A DNA stretch of 64,000 bases from Streptomyces misionensis (lineage in GTDB: Bacteria > Actinomycetota > Actinomycetes > Streptomycetales > Streptomycetaceae), in NCBI RefSeq assembly GCF_900104815.1, contig NZ_FNTD01000004.1:3178501-3242500 (forward strand), given 5' to 3'. Made by a program: the position numbers and the translations under genes. This document shows positions 45,961-55,193 of the stretch, in pieces. The notes below the pieces were generated by a model. It was not told where the DNA came from and did no database searches. It was given only the letters and a program-made list of their open reading frames with translations. Each line of letters begins with the position of its first letter. The first letter of the stretch is position 1.

Positions 45961-47376
45961 TCAGGCAGTCGCGCCGACCGCCTTGGCGGCCTCGCGCACC
46001 GCGCCCGCGACGGCGCCCGCGACCCTGTCGTTGAAGACGCTCGGAATGATGTAGTTCGGGTTCAGCTCGTCCTCGCTGACCACGTCGGCGAGGGCCTTCG
46101 CGGCGGCGAGCATCATCTCAGTGTTGACGGTACGGGACTGCGCGTCCAGCAGGCCACGGAAGACACCCGGGAAGACCAGCACGTTGTTGATCTGGTTGGG
46201 GAAGTCGGAGCGGCCGGTGGCCACCACGGCGGCCGTCTGGCGGGCGATCGCCGGGTCGACCTCGGGGTCCGGGTTCGCGAGCGCGAACACGATCGCGCCG
46301 TCCGCCATGGCGGCCACGTCGTCGCCGTCCAGGACGTTCGGGGCGGAGACGCCGATGAAGACGTCCGCGCCGCGCACGGCCTCCTTCAGGGTGCCGGTGA
46401 GGCCCTCCGGGTTGGTGTTGTCGGCGATCCAGCGCAGCGGGGAGTCGGCCGGGGCGTCCACCAGGTCCTCGCGGCCGGCGTGCACCACGCCGTGGATGTC
46501 GGCGACGACGGCGTTCTTGACGCCCGCCGCGAGCAGCAGCTTGAGGATGGCGGTACCGGCGGCGCCGGCGCCGGACATGACGACCCGGATGTTCTCGATC
46601 GCCTTGTCGGTGACGCGCAGCGCGTTGGTGAGGGAGGCGAGCACCACGATGGCGGTGCCGTGCTGGTCGTCGTGGAAGACGGGGATGTCCAGGGCCTCGC
46701 GCAGCCGGGCCTCGATCTCGAAGCAGCGCGGCGCGGAGATGTCCTCCAGGTTGATGCCGGCGAAGCCGGGGGCGATCGCCTTGACGATCTCCACGATGGC
46801 GTCGGTGTCCTGGGTGTCCAGGCAGATCGGCCAGGCGTCGATGCCGGCGAAGCGCTTGAAGAGGGCCGCCTTGCCCTCCATGACGGGCAGCGCGGCCTTG
46901 GGGCCGATGTTGCCGAGGCCGAGCACGGCGGAGCCGTCCGTCACGACCGCAACGGAGTTGCGCTTGATGGTGAGGCGGCGGGCGTCCTCGGGGTTCTCGG
47001 CGATGGCCATGCAGACGCGGGCCACGCCCGGCGTGTAGACCATGGAGAGGTCGTCACGGTTGCGGATGGGGTGCTTGGACTGCATCTCGATCTTGCCGCC
47101 GAGGTGCATCAGGAACGTACGGTCGGAGACCTTGCCGAGGGTGACGCCCTCGATGCCGCGCAGCTTCTCGACGATCTCCTCGGCGTGGGCCGTGGAGGTG
47201 GCCGCGATGGTGACGTCGATACGGAGCTTCTCGTGGCCGGACGCGGTGACGTCGAGGCCGGTCACCGAGCCTCCGGAGGACTCCACGGCGTTGGTGAGCT
47301 GCGAGACGGCGGTTCCGCTCGCGGGCACCTCCAGCCGGATGGTCATCGAGTAGGAGACGCTGGGCGCCGTTGCCAT
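45961..47376 (-). CDS. NAD(P)-dependent malic enzyme with N-terminal ACT domain
   Basis: The 471-residue malate dehydrogenase (decarboxylating) makes pyruvate from malate. Residues 1-~80 form an ACT-type domain (YSMTIRLEVPASGTAVSQLTNAVESSGGSVTGLDV), a possible amino-acid sensor. The catalytic domain begins HPIRNRDDLSMVYTPGVARVC and has the Tyr/Lys active region (RNSVAVVTDGSAVLGLGNIGPKAALPVMEGKAAL). The metal site is in FHDDQHGTA and the dinucleotide site in VVMSGAGAAGTAILKLL. It occupies the SCO2951 position next to hup. Confidence 0.93.
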   Translation of the reverse strand: MATAPSVSYSMTIRLEVPASGTAVSQLTNAVESSGGSVTGLDVTASGHEKLRIDVTIAATSTAHAEEIVEKLRGIEGVTLGKVSDRTFLMHLGGKIEMQSKHPIRNRDDLSMVYTPGVARVCMAIAENPEDARRLTIKRNSVAVVTDGSAVLGLGNIGPKAALPVMEGKAALFKRFAGIDAWPICLDTQDTDAIVEIVKAIAPGFAGINLEDISAPRCFEIEARLREALDIPVFHDDQHGTAIVVLASLTNALRVTDKAIENIRVVMSGAGAAGTAILKLLLAAGVKNAVVADIHGVVHAGREDLVDAPADSPLRWIADNTNPEGLTGTLKEAVRGADVFIGVSAPNVLDGDDVAAMADGAIVFALANPDPEVDPAIARQTAAVVATGRSDFPNQINNVLVFPGVFRGLLDAQSRTVNTEMMLAAAKALADVVSEDELNPNYIIPSVFNDRVAGAVAGAVREAAKAVGATA

Positions 47377-47797
47377 GGCCGACTTCCTCTGCTTTCACCG
47401 TGTCGCGAGTTGTGCCGTCCGATCGTCGCACCTACCGCTGAGTACGTGGTAGTCGCCCTTGGTTACGGACGTTTTGTTCATGTGCGGTTCCCGAAGAGCA
47501 GCATGCTTTCGGAAAACAGTTTCCACCATACGAGAAACGCTCGGGCAAGGGAAGGGGGGTGCCCCGGCATCCGGGGCGCCTGCGGGATCGAAAACAGGAC
47601 AACGAAAAGAGGCCCACGTCACTTCCGTGACGTGGGCCTCCACGTTCAAGACACCGGCCCGCCATGCTCGCCTCGCGGCAAGTGGTCCCTCGAAGGGACG
47701 AAGGTTGGGCCCGGGGGCTTGGATCGAGCCGGTGCCGTACCCAGGCTAACAAACGGATGCCGACTGCCATTCCCCCTGCGGGCAGTTCACAGGAAAA
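47377..47797. other. Intergenic region, malic enzyme / HelD
   Basis: This 421-base gap contains the HelD terminator (listed) and an AT-rich patch at about 47455-47545 that probably holds the malic-enzyme promoter. A near-palindrome TTCCGAA...TTCGGGAA at 47488-47515 lies in the patch. A 28-codon minus-strand ORF here (start about 47482) is too weak to call. Confidence 0.55.
47609..47640 (-). terminator. HelD terminator
   Basis: Perfect 14-bp arms (47609-47622, 47627-47640) around TTCC. On the minus strand the stem is followed by TTTTCGTT, a T-run rare in Streptomyces. Confidence 0.9.
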
Positions 47798-50158
47798 TCA
47801 GTCCCGCAGCAGGTCCGGCACCCCGGCCGCGTCCGGTTCGTCCCGTTCCCCGGAGACCACCGTGAGCTGCTGGGTGGCCCGGGTCAGCGCCACGTAGAGC
47901 ACGCGCAGCCCGGCCGGGGACTCGTCCGCGATCTCCGCGGGCGAGACGACCACCGTGGCGTCGTACTCCAGGCCCTTGGCCTCCAGGCTGCCGAGCGCCA
48001 CCACCCGGTCGCCGAGCCCGGCCAGCCAGCGTCTCGCCTCCTCGCGCCGGTTCATCGCGACGACCACGCCGACGGTGCCGTCCACCAGCCCGAGCAGCCG
48101 CTCGGCCTCGGCCCGCACGGTGGCCTCCAGGGACTCCCCCACGACGGTGAAGCGCGGCTCGACACCGGTGGACCGCACGGCCGTGGGCGACTCGGAGCCG
48201 GGCATCGCGAGCGCGAGCACCCGGGCGGCCAGCTCGGCGATCTCCGCCGGGTTCCGGTAGTTCACCGTCAGCCGGAAGCGGCGCCGGGGGCGGCTGCCCA
48301 GGGCCTCGTCACGGGCCTCGGCCGCCTCGTCCGGGTCGGACCAGGACGACTGCGCCGGGTCCCCGACCACCGTCCAGGTGGCGTGCCGGCCGCGCCGGCC
48401 GATCATCCGCCACTGCATCGGCGTGAGGTCCTGCGCCTCGTCCACGATCACGTGCGCGTACTCGGTGCGCTCCTGCGCCAGCCGCTCGGCCCGCTCCCGC
48501 TGGCTCTCCTCGCGCACCGGCATCAGCTCCTCCAGGCCGGTGAGCTGGTCCAGCGGGTCGAGCTCGCGCTTCCTGCGGGGCCGCGCCGGGACGCCGAGGA
48601 TCGCCTGCAACTCGTCCAGCAGCGCGATGTCGTGCACCGAGCGGCCGTCCCGCTTCAGCGAGCGGGCCACCTTGCGCACCTCTCCCGGGTTGAGGATCCT
48701 GCGCGCCCAGCGGCCCAGCCGCTTCTCGTCGGCCATCGCGTCCAGCACCCGCGCCGGGGTCAGCTCCGGCCACCACGCGTCGAGGAAGCCGATGAAGGCG
48801 TCCTCGGTCGTGATGTCCTCGTCGAACGACGACCGCAGCTCGGCGGCCAGCTCCGGGTCGGTGTGCCGGGTGCCGGCCCCGGACTTCTCCCACAGGGCGT
48901 CCAGCAGCAGCTTGCGGGCGCGCGGACGCAGCAGGTTGACGGGCGCGGTGCCGCCGAGGGCGGTACGGCGGATCCGGTCCAGCTCCTCGGCCTCCAGTTC
49001 GAGCCGGCGCCCGAAGGCGACGACACGCAGGCGGGTCGGGGTGCCGTCGAGGGCGCGCGGCCCCTCGGTGTCGTCGTCCTTGTGCCCCGCGCAAGCGGCC
49101 GGCCCCAGCTCCAGGGCGCCCCGGGCGGCCTTCCGCAGCACCTTCAGCATCCGGTGGGACCCCTTGGCCCGGGCCACGGACGGCGAGTCGTACAGCGTCG
49201 CCTCCGCGCCGTCGACCAGCGAACCGATCGCCCGGATCGCGACCTGCCCCTCCTCGCCGAGCGAGGGCAGCACGCCCTCGGTGTAGGCGACGAGCAGCGG
49301 GGTCGGCGAGACGATCAGGATGCCCCCGGCGTACCGCCGCCGGTCCTGGTACAGCAGGTAGGCGGCGCGGTGCAGCGCGACGGCGGTCTTCCCGGTGCCG
49401 GGGCCGCCCTCGACGTAGGTGATGGAGGCGGCGGGAGCCCGGATCACGAGGTCTTGCTCGGCCTGGATCGAGGAGACGATGTCCCGCATGGTGTGGCCGC
49501 GGGCCTGCCCGAGGGCGGCCATCAGGGCGCCGTCGCCGATGACGGCCAGCTCCCGGCCGTCGAGGCGGGCGGTCAGCTCGGGCCTCATCAGGTCGTCCTC
49601 GACGCCGAGCACCCGGCGCCCCTTGGACCGGATGACGCGCCGGCGCACCACCCGTCCGGGCTCCACGGGGGTGGCCCGGTAGAAGGGCGCGGCGGCGGGC
49701 GCGCGCCAGTCGATGACGAGGGGCGCGTACTCGGCGTCCAGCACGCCGATCCGCCCGATGTGCAGGGTCTCGGCGATGTCGGCGGTGTTGTCCTCGCGCA
49801 CGGCCCCCTCGGCCGGCTCCACCGCCGTGTAGGCCCCGTCGGGCCCCTTCTTGCCGTCCTTCCCGAGCAGCAGGTCGATCCGCCCGAACAGGAAGTCCTC
49901 GAACTCGTTGTTGAGCCGGTTGAGGTGGATGCCGGCGCGGAAGACCTGCGCGTCCCGCTCGGCGAGCGCGCCGGGGGTGCCGACCTGGCCGCGCTTGGCC
50001 GCGTCGTTCATCAGGAACTCGGCCTCGTGGATCTTCTCCTCGAGCCGCCGGTACACCCGGTCCAGGTGTGCCTGTTCGACGCTGATCTCTCGGTCACGGG
50101 CGGAATCGTGTGCGTCCTGTACCGAGCCGACCGCGGAATGCTGAACCTGAGCGGCCAC
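47798..50158 (-). CDS. helD: HelD-type RNA-polymerase-associated ATPase
   Basis: This 786-residue SF1 (UvrD/Rep-like) ATPase has an N-terminal coiled coil (about 25-70, RVYRRLEEKIHEAEFLMNDA). A HelD-specific insert precedes Walker A, GGPGTGKTAVALHR (~249-262). Motif II is DEAQDLTPMQWRM. HelD proteins dislodge stalled RNA polymerase, and some confer rifamycin tolerance (HelR). Length and order match SCO2952. No obvious rifamycin-associated element was found upstream. The gene is divergent from nothing close by: the CGNR gene upstream is on the same strand. Confidence 0.88.
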   Translation of the reverse strand: MAAQVQHSAVGSVQDAHDSARDREISVEQAHLDRVYRRLEEKIHEAEFLMNDAAKRGQVGTPGALAERDAQVFRAGIHLNRLNNEFEDFLFGRIDLLLGKDGKKGPDGAYTAVEPAEGAVREDNTADIAETLHIGRIGVLDAEYAPLVIDWRAPAAAPFYRATPVEPGRVVRRRVIRSKGRRVLGVEDDLMRPELTARLDGRELAVIGDGALMAALGQARGHTMRDIVSSIQAEQDLVIRAPAASITYVEGGPGTGKTAVALHRAAYLLYQDRRRYAGGILIVSPTPLLVAYTEGVLPSLGEEGQVAIRAIGSLVDGAEATLYDSPSVARAKGSHRMLKVLRKAARGALELGPAACAGHKDDDTEGPRALDGTPTRLRVVAFGRRLELEAEELDRIRRTALGGTAPVNLLRPRARKLLLDALWEKSGAGTRHTDPELAAELRSSFDEDITTEDAFIGFLDAWWPELTPARVLDAMADEKRLGRWARRILNPGEVRKVARSLKRDGRSVHDIALLDELQAILGVPARPRRKRELDPLDQLTGLEELMPVREESQRERAERLAQERTEYAHVIVDEAQDLTPMQWRMIGRRGRHATWTVVGDPAQSSWSDPDEAAEARDEALGSRPRRRFRLTVNYRNPAEIAELAARVLALAMPGSESPTAVRSTGVEPRFTVVGESLEATVRAEAERLLGLVDGTVGVVVAMNRREEARRWLAGLGDRVVALGSLEAKGLEYDATVVVSPAEIADESPAGLRVLYVALTRATQQLTVVSGERDEPDAAGVPDLLRD

Positions 50159-50278
50159 CGGGCCCCCTTCTGACGTGCTGGGCAGCCGTCAACCGTACGC
50201 GAAGGGGGGCCGGGAGGCTACGGCGCCCCACGGCGTACGGCGCGGGGAGCGCAGATCGCGCGGCGGGGCGCGGGCGGC

Positions 50279-50845
50279 TCAGGCACGGGCGGCCAGGGTG
50301 GCCCGCCGCCGGTGCCGGGCGACCCGCTCCCGGTTGCCGCAGACCTCGCTGGAGCACCAGCGGCGGCGCCTGCCCCGGGAGGTGTCCAGATAGACGAGCG
50401 AACAGTTGTCCCCCTCGCACTCCCGCACGGCGGCCCGCGCGACGGGATCGGTGATCAGCTCCACGGCGTCCCGGGCGAGGAGGGCGAGCAGCGCGGCGGG
50501 CCCGGGTGGCGCGGCGAGTTCTCTTACGAGATCCCCACCTTGGCGGCGCACCGCGCGGGGGGCGGGGGGCGCGGCCGCGGCCAGGTCGTTGACCCGGACG
50601 AGGGCCCGCCGGTACGCCGCGGTGTCCCCGCCGCCGGGCCGCACCAACTGCTGGACGTGGCCCCGCACTTCCCGGAACCGCCCGAGCCAGGAGGCGTCGG
50701 CGTGCTCCAGCGCGGTCCCGGCCGGGACGATCCCCGCCCCCTGTATCCACGCGCACAGCGCGCCGACGGAAACCAGCTGTTCGCGGGGGTGGCCGGTGGC
50801 CAGAAGATCCAGACAAACCCGTCCGGCATCGAACCGCAGCGCCAT
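50279..50845 (-). CDS. ABATE/CGNR zinc-finger protein
   Basis: The 188-residue protein has an N-terminal ABATE-type stress domain (FDAGRVCLDLLATGHPRE) and a C-terminal CGNR zinc finger (CEGDNCSLVYLDTSRGRRRRWCSSEVCGNRERVARHRRR). Members are predicted DNA-binding regulators. ATG 50845 has no strong Shine-Dalgarno; ATG 50856 and a GTG are possible upstream starts. It is 120 bases upstream of helD and on the same strand. Target unknown. Confidence 0.85.
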   Translation of the reverse strand: MALRFDAGRVCLDLLATGHPREQLVSVGALCAWIQGAGIVPAGTALEHADASWLGRFREVRGHVQQLVRPGGGDTAAYRRALVRVNDLAAAAPPAPRAVRRQGGDLVRELAAPPGPAALLALLARDAVELITDPVARAAVRECEGDNCSLVYLDTSRGRRRRWCSSEVCGNRERVARHRRRATLAARA

Positions 50846-51018
50846 GTGCCTGTCACCGCCTAGGCATACGGGGAGGTCTCACATCGCCCTCCTCCCACAG
50901 TGCCCGTCCGACGCGGTCCCCGGAACCCCCCGCGCCGGACGGGGGCGGCGAACATCCGTCGCCGCGACGGCGGTTGCCGCGCTCGCGGCGTCGCGCCGGG
51001 GCGCCCTAGGTTGGGCGG

Positions 51019-51840
51019 ATGACGAAGAGCGCCGCGCCGGAGGACTTCCTCCGCGCCTTTCACGCCGAGCGTCCCGCCGTGACCGCCGAGGCCTTCGGGT
51101 CCGGGCGGGCGCCCGACGGGAGGTCCAGTTACCAGCTCCTGTGCGACCAGGTCGCCGGGGACCGGCGCGTGCTGGATCTCGGGTGCGGGGACGGGCTGTT
51201 GCTCGAACTGCTGGCCCGCGACGAGGGGCGGCGGCTCGCCGGGGTGGACCTGTCGCCGGAGTCCCTGGCGGCCGCCCGGCGCCGGCCCGCGCTGGCCGGG
51301 GTCCGGCTGGCCGTCGGGCGGGCGCAGCAACTGCCGTTCGCGGACGCCGGGTTCGACGCCTGTGTGTCGCACCTCGCGCTGATGCTCATGAACGACATCG
51401 AGCAGGTCGCCTCGGAGATCGCGCGGGTGCTCGCGCCGGGCGGGCTGCTGGCCTGTGCGGTCGGCGGCGGGCCCGTCGGCGGGGAGGCGTTCGAGCGGTT
51501 CGGACGGCTGCTGAGGCGCGCGGTCGACGAGGCACCCGCCTCCTCGCGCATCCCGTCCCTCGGGGACCGGCGCACGCGCAGCCGAGCGGGGCTGGACGAG
51601 ATCCTGCGGCCCGCGGGCTTCGGTCCCGTGCGGTGGCGGAGCGTGCCCATCGATCTCGGCGGCCCCGTGGCCCGGGTCTGGGACTCCGTCTCCGGGTTCT
51701 ACGAGCTGGGACCGCTCGACACGGCGACCGTCGCACGACTCCGGGAGGACTTCTTCGCCGACGTCGCGGACCTGACGACCCCCGAGGGCACCGTGCCCTG
51801 CGGCTTCACGGTGCATCTCGCCGCGGCCCGGCTGCGGTAG
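51019..51840 (+). CDS. SAM-dependent class I methyltransferase
   Basis: The 273-residue protein has motif I RRVLDLGCGDGLLLELLA, the acidic end of strand 2 in LAGVDLSPESLAA, and motif post-I FADAGFDACVSHLALMLM typical of the Methyltransf_11 fold. Substrate cannot be inferred. The N-terminus MTKSAAPEDFLRAFHAERPAVT fits similar Streptomyces proteins. A strong terminator separates it from tmRNA. GC-typical. No partner gene. Confidence 0.82.
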   Translation: MTKSAAPEDFLRAFHAERPAVTAEAFGSGRAPDGRSSYQLLCDQVAGDRRVLDLGCGDGLLLELLARDEGRRLAGVDLSPESLAAARRRPALAGVRLAVGRAQQLPFADAGFDACVSHLALMLMNDIEQVASEIARVLAPGGLLACAVGGGPVGGEAFERFGRLLRRAVDEAPASSRIPSLGDRRTRSRAGLDEILRPAGFGPVRWRSVPIDLGGPVARVWDSVSGFYELGPLDTATVARLREDFFADVADLTTPEGTVPCGFTVHLAAARLR

Positions 51841-51874
51841 GGCCTCTCTTGCGGATCATGCCGGGCGCGCATGA

Positions 51875-51909
51875 CGAAGGCCCCGTCGCTCGAAGCGGCG
51901 GGGCCTTCG
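51875..51909. terminator. Bidirectional terminator, methyltransferase / tmRNA
   Basis: CGAAGGCCCCGTCGCT (51875-51890) pairs with AGCGGCGGGGCCTTCG (51894-51909) with one wobble. Confidence 0.85.
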
Positions 51910-51938
51910 CCCACATGGGGTACCCCCGGAGGGGTTCG

Positions 51939-52304
51939 TGGAGATGGCGGGAATCGAACCCGCGTCCAACGGTGCGGAATCAGGGCTTCTCCGTGTGCAG
52001 TTCGCTGTGCTTTTCTCGGCCCCGGCGATCACGCGAACAAGTCGCCGACGGGCCCAGTCACTGTTTGATTTCCCTCTTCACCCCGTGACCGGGATCAAGG
52101 TTTAGTTCCCTAGCTGATGCCAGGATCCGGGTCGGGAACAGCCCCGGGCTGACACTTCGCAAGTCGCTACTTAGGCAGCGAGGGCGAAGGAATCGCGCTT
52201 GGTGTTGGCGATTATTTGTTTCGGCCTGTGGTTTACGAGATCATGGCCGCTTCCTCGACACGCTTCCCCTGCTTCGACAGCCGCTGTCGAAACCGATCAT
52301 CCCC
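51939..52304 (-). ncRNA. ssrA: Transfer-messenger RNA
   Basis: Read on the minus strand, the 5' end GGGGATGATCGGTTTCGACAG and 3' end with T-arm GGGTTCGATTCCCGC and CATCTCC close the tRNA-like acceptor. CCA is not encoded. The tag frame (52171-52209) reads ANTKRDSFALAA then TAA, an actinobacterial-type tag ending LAA. It rescues stalled ribosomes with SmpB, whose gene follows on the same strand 94 bases upstream. Confidence 0.95.
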
Positions 52305-52398
52305 ATGTTGTTTTTTCAAGGTGCGCACCGGACCTGCGCCCGATGCTGCTGCCATCGTACGGGAACAACGCAGGCCGATGCCAGCGTATTCCCCGGGG

Positions 52399-52953
52399 CT
52401 ACACGCCGCGCTGCCTCCGCTTCGCCGCCGCGATGGCGCGGTCCGACTCGCGTCGGTCCTGCTTCTCCCGCAGAGCCTGCCGCTTGTCGTACTCCTTCTT
52501 GCCCCGGGCGAGCGCGATCTCGGCCTTCGCGCGGCCGTCCCGGAAGTACACGGCGAGCGGCACGATGGTGTGCCCCGTCTCCTGGGCCTTGGACTCCAGC
52601 TTGTCGATCTCCTCGCGGTGCAGCAGCAGCTTGCGCTTGCGGCGCGCGGAGTGGTTGGTCCAGCTGCCCTGGTGGTACTCGGGGATGTGGGCGTTGTGCA
52701 GCCATGCCTCGCCCCGGTCGATCTGGACGAAGCCGTCGGTCAGCGAGGTCCGGCCCTCGCGCAGCGACTTGACCTCGGTGCCGGTGAGCACGAGCCCGGC
52801 CTCGTAGGTGTCGATGATCGCGTAGTCGTGCCGGGCCTTCTTGTTCTGGGCGACGATCTTGCGCTTGCCGCCCTTCTCGCCGTCCCGGGCCTTGCCCGCC
52901 CCGCCGCCCTGCTTGGGCTGGGACTCCTTGGGTACGTACATTCCCTTGCTCAT
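52399..52953 (-). CDS. smpB: SsrA-binding protein SmpB
   Basis: The 184-residue tmRNA-binding protein has the SmpB core [42 protein letters not shown] and a basic C-terminal tail ([33 protein letters not shown]) for the ribosome A site. It has a Gly/Lys-rich N-terminal extension of about 30 residues. ATG 52953 ([11 protein letters not shown]) is chosen; ATG 52965 and 52941 are alternatives. Upstream of tmRNA and downstream of the S41 peptidase, as in other actinobacteria. Confidence 0.94.
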   Translation of the reverse strand: MSKGMYVPKESQPKQGGGAGKARDGEKGGKRKIVAQNKKARHDYAIIDTYEAGLVLTGTEVKSLREGRTSLTDGFVQIDRGEAWLHNAHIPEYHQGSWTNHSARRKRKLLLHREEIDKLESKAQETGHTIVPLAVYFRDGRAKAEIALARGKKEYDKRQALREKQDRRESDRAIAAAKRRQRGV

Positions 52954-52998
52954 AGTGCCGTCCATTTTCGCACTACGCGGGGGCCTCGCGGCCAGCCT

Positions 52999-54165
52999 TT
53001 AATCGGCGTCGCCCAGGCCGGCGAGAACCGTCTCGGCGCGCCGCAGGACGCTGTCCCCCGCCTCCAGGTCCGGTGTGATGCCCCGGCCGTCGACCGCGTG
53101 CCCCGACGGGGTGCGGTAGTGGCCCACGGTCAGCTCGGCCACCGAGCCGTCGGGCAGGTTCGTCGGCATCTGGACGGAGCCCTTGCCGAAGGTGCGGGAG
53201 CCGATCACGACCGCGCGCCCCCGGTCCTGGAGGGCGCCGGTGAGCAGTTCGGCCGCGCTCATGGTGCCGCCGTCGACCAGGACGACCAGCGGCCGGACGG
53301 TGTCCCCGCCGGGCGCGGCGTGCAGGGCGCGCTGGGCGCCGTCGACGTCGTAGGTGGCCACCAGGCCGCCGTCGAGGAAGGCGGAGGCGGCGGCCACGGC
53401 CTCGGTGACCAGGCCGCCGGAGTTGCCGCGCAGGTCCAGGGCGATCCCGTCGCCGGCCGGGGCGGCGCGCAGTGCCTCGCGGACCTCGGCGCCCGTGCCC
53501 CGGGTGAAGGCGGCGACCCGGATCACCGTGAGCCGGCCGGACGGCCGGGTCACGGTCACGGAGTCGGTGGACAGCGTGGCCCGGTGCAGGGTCTCGGTCC
53601 AGGTGCGGCCGCCGCGCTGGAGGCCGAGGGTGACGGTCGTCCCGGCGGGCGCGTCGTCGGCGTCGCCGCGCAGCAGGGAGACCACCTCGGTGACCGGCAG
53701 GCCGTCGGCCCTGGCGCCGTCGACGCTGCGCAGCCGGTCGCCGGTGCGGATGCCGGCCGCGGCGGCGGGCGAGCCGGGCTGGACGCCGGTCACCTCGATC
53801 CGGCCGTCCTGCTCGCGCGCCGCGGAGAGGCCGACGCCGGTGTAGCGGCCGTCGAGGGAGTCCTGGAACTCCTGGTACTCGCCCTCGGAGTAGACGGCGC
53901 CCCAGCGGTCCCCGCTGCGGCTGACGGCCCGTTCGGCGGCCTCCATCGGGGACGTGCCGTCGGCCATGGCCCGCGCGGCGGCCTCCCGCACGTCCTCGTG
54001 GAGCGCGGCGCCCACCGGCTCGGCGGTGGTGCGGCGCGCCGTGTGGTCGGGGTCCGGGAAGGCCCCGGTGACCGCCCCGGCGACGAGTACTCCGGCGAAG
54101 ACCAAGGTCAGCGCGGCCCCTTGGCGGGCTCGGAAGGTCGGACAGAGCGGGTCGCGGCCGGACAT
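52999..54165 (-). CDS. S41 carboxyl-terminal processing peptidase
   Basis: The 388-residue exported protease has one N-terminal TM (QGAALTLVFAGVLVAGAVTG), then a PDZ domain (about 105-185, GRIEVTGVQPGSPAAAAGIRTGDRLRSVDG). The S41 domain has nucleophile Ser in DGGTMSAAELLTGAL and Lys in GSRTFGKGSVQ. CtpA-like proteases trim envelope proteins. It lies between ftsX and smpB on the same strand, a conserved actinobacterial arrangement. Confidence 0.92.
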   Translation of the reverse strand: MSGRDPLCPTFRARQGAALTLVFAGVLVAGAVTGAFPDPDHTARRTTAEPVGAALHEDVREAAARAMADGTSPMEAAERAVSRSGDRWGAVYSEGEYQEFQDSLDGRYTGVGLSAAREQDGRIEVTGVQPGSPAAAAGIRTGDRLRSVDGARADGLPVTEVVSLLRGDADDAPAGTTVTLGLQRGGRTWTETLHRATLSTDSVTVTRPSGRLTVIRVAAFTRGTGAEVREALRAAPAGDGIALDLRGNSGGLVTEAVAAASAFLDGGLVATYDVDGAQRALHAAPGGDTVRPLVVLVDGGTMSAAELLTGALQDRGRAVVIGSRTFGKGSVQMPTNLPDGSVAELTVGHYRTPSGHAVDGRGITPDLEAGDSVLRRAETVLAGLGDAD

Positions 54166-54232
54166 GGCGGTGAGTCTAGGACAACGGGCCCGTCGTCACG
54201 GCCCGTTGCCCCGTCCGTCGTCTTGGTTTGCG

Positions 54233-55150
54233 TCACACCTTCAGGTACTTGCGCAGCGCGAAGAACGCCGCCAGGGCGGGCATCAGCACGCTCGTGGCGA
54301 GGATCAGCGGCAGCTTGGTCAACACGGCGTCCCAGCCGACGAAGTTGATGAGCGTGAGCTTGTGGGACAGGTCCATGCCGTGGTCGATGGTGAAGTACCG
54401 GCCGACCACCAGGAAGACGCAGGCCAGACCACCGCCGATGAGCCCGGCGACGGCGGCCTCGGCGATGAACGGCGCCTGGATGTAGAAGCCCGAGGCGCCG
54501 ACCAGGCGCATGATGCCGGTCTCACGCCGTCGGCTGAACGCCGACACGCGCACCGTGTTGACGATCAGCAGCAGCGCCACGAACAGCATCAGCGCCATCA
54601 CGCCGAGCGCGCCCCGGTTCATCAGGTTCAGCAGCTGGAAGAGGTTGTCCAGGATGCCCTTCTGGTCCTGCACCGACTGCACGCCGTCGCGCCCGTTGAA
54701 CGCGGTCGCGATCACCTGGTACTTCTGCGGGTCCTTGAGCTTGATCCGGTACGACTCCTGCATCTGGTCCGGCGTGAGGGAGCCGGCCAGCGGCGAGTTG
54801 CCGAACTGCTCCTTGTAGTGCTTGTACGCCTCGTCCTGGGACTCGTACGCCACCTTCTCGACGATGGTCATCTTGTGCAGGTCGGAGAGGATCTGCTTCT
54901 TCTGGTCCTCGGTGACCGCGCCCTTGGCGCAGTGCACGTCCTGTTCGGCGTCGTGCTTGTTGCACAGGAAGATCGAGACGTTGACCTTGTCGTACCAGTA
55001 GCCCTTCATGGTGCTCACCTGGTCGCTCATCAGCAGGGAGCCGCCGAAGAGCGCCAGCGACAGGGCGACGGAGACGATGACGGCGAAGGTCATCGTGAGG
55101 TTGCGGCGGAGACCGACACCGATCTCCGACAGGACGAACTGGGGGCGCAT
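54233..55150 (-). CDS. ftsX: Cell-division ABC permease FtsX
   Basis: The 305-residue membrane protein has four TM helices: N-terminal LRRNLTMTFAVIVSVALSLAL, and three C-terminal (LMLFVALLLIVNTVRV, AFIAEAAVAGLIGGGL, VLMPALAAFFALRKY). A large extracytoplasmic loop (about 45-170) contains two Cys (LCNKHDAEQDVHC) and is the region that, in other species, activates a wall hydrolase. It ends FFALRKYLKV. Pairs with FtsE, encoded 43 bases upstream. Confidence 0.93.
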   Translation of the reverse strand: MRPQFVLSEIGVGLRRNLTMTFAVIVSVALSLALFGGSLLMSDQVSTMKGYWYDKVNVSIFLCNKHDAEQDVHCAKGAVTEDQKKQILSDLHKMTIVEKVAYESQDEAYKHYKEQFGNSPLAGSLTPDQMQESYRIKLKDPQKYQVIATAFNGRDGVQSVQDQKGILDNLFQLLNLMNRGALGVMALMLFVALLLIVNTVRVSAFSRRRETGIMRLVGASGFYIQAPFIAEAAVAGLIGGGLACVFLVVGRYFTIDHGMDLSHKLTLINFVGWDAVLTKLPLILATSVLMPALAAFFALRKYLKV

Positions 55151-55193
55151 GGCGTCGGGTTGTGCCTTTCCGTGGACGAACTGGGACGGCGGG

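Noticed and set aside
47395..47485. 28-codon minus-strand ORF before the malic enzyme
   Set aside because: No convincing ribosome-binding site and no motif; more likely leader sequence of the malic-enzyme transcript.
50159..50278. Rifamycin-associated element before helD
   Set aside because: No matching inverted repeat was found, so I do not claim rifamycin induction.
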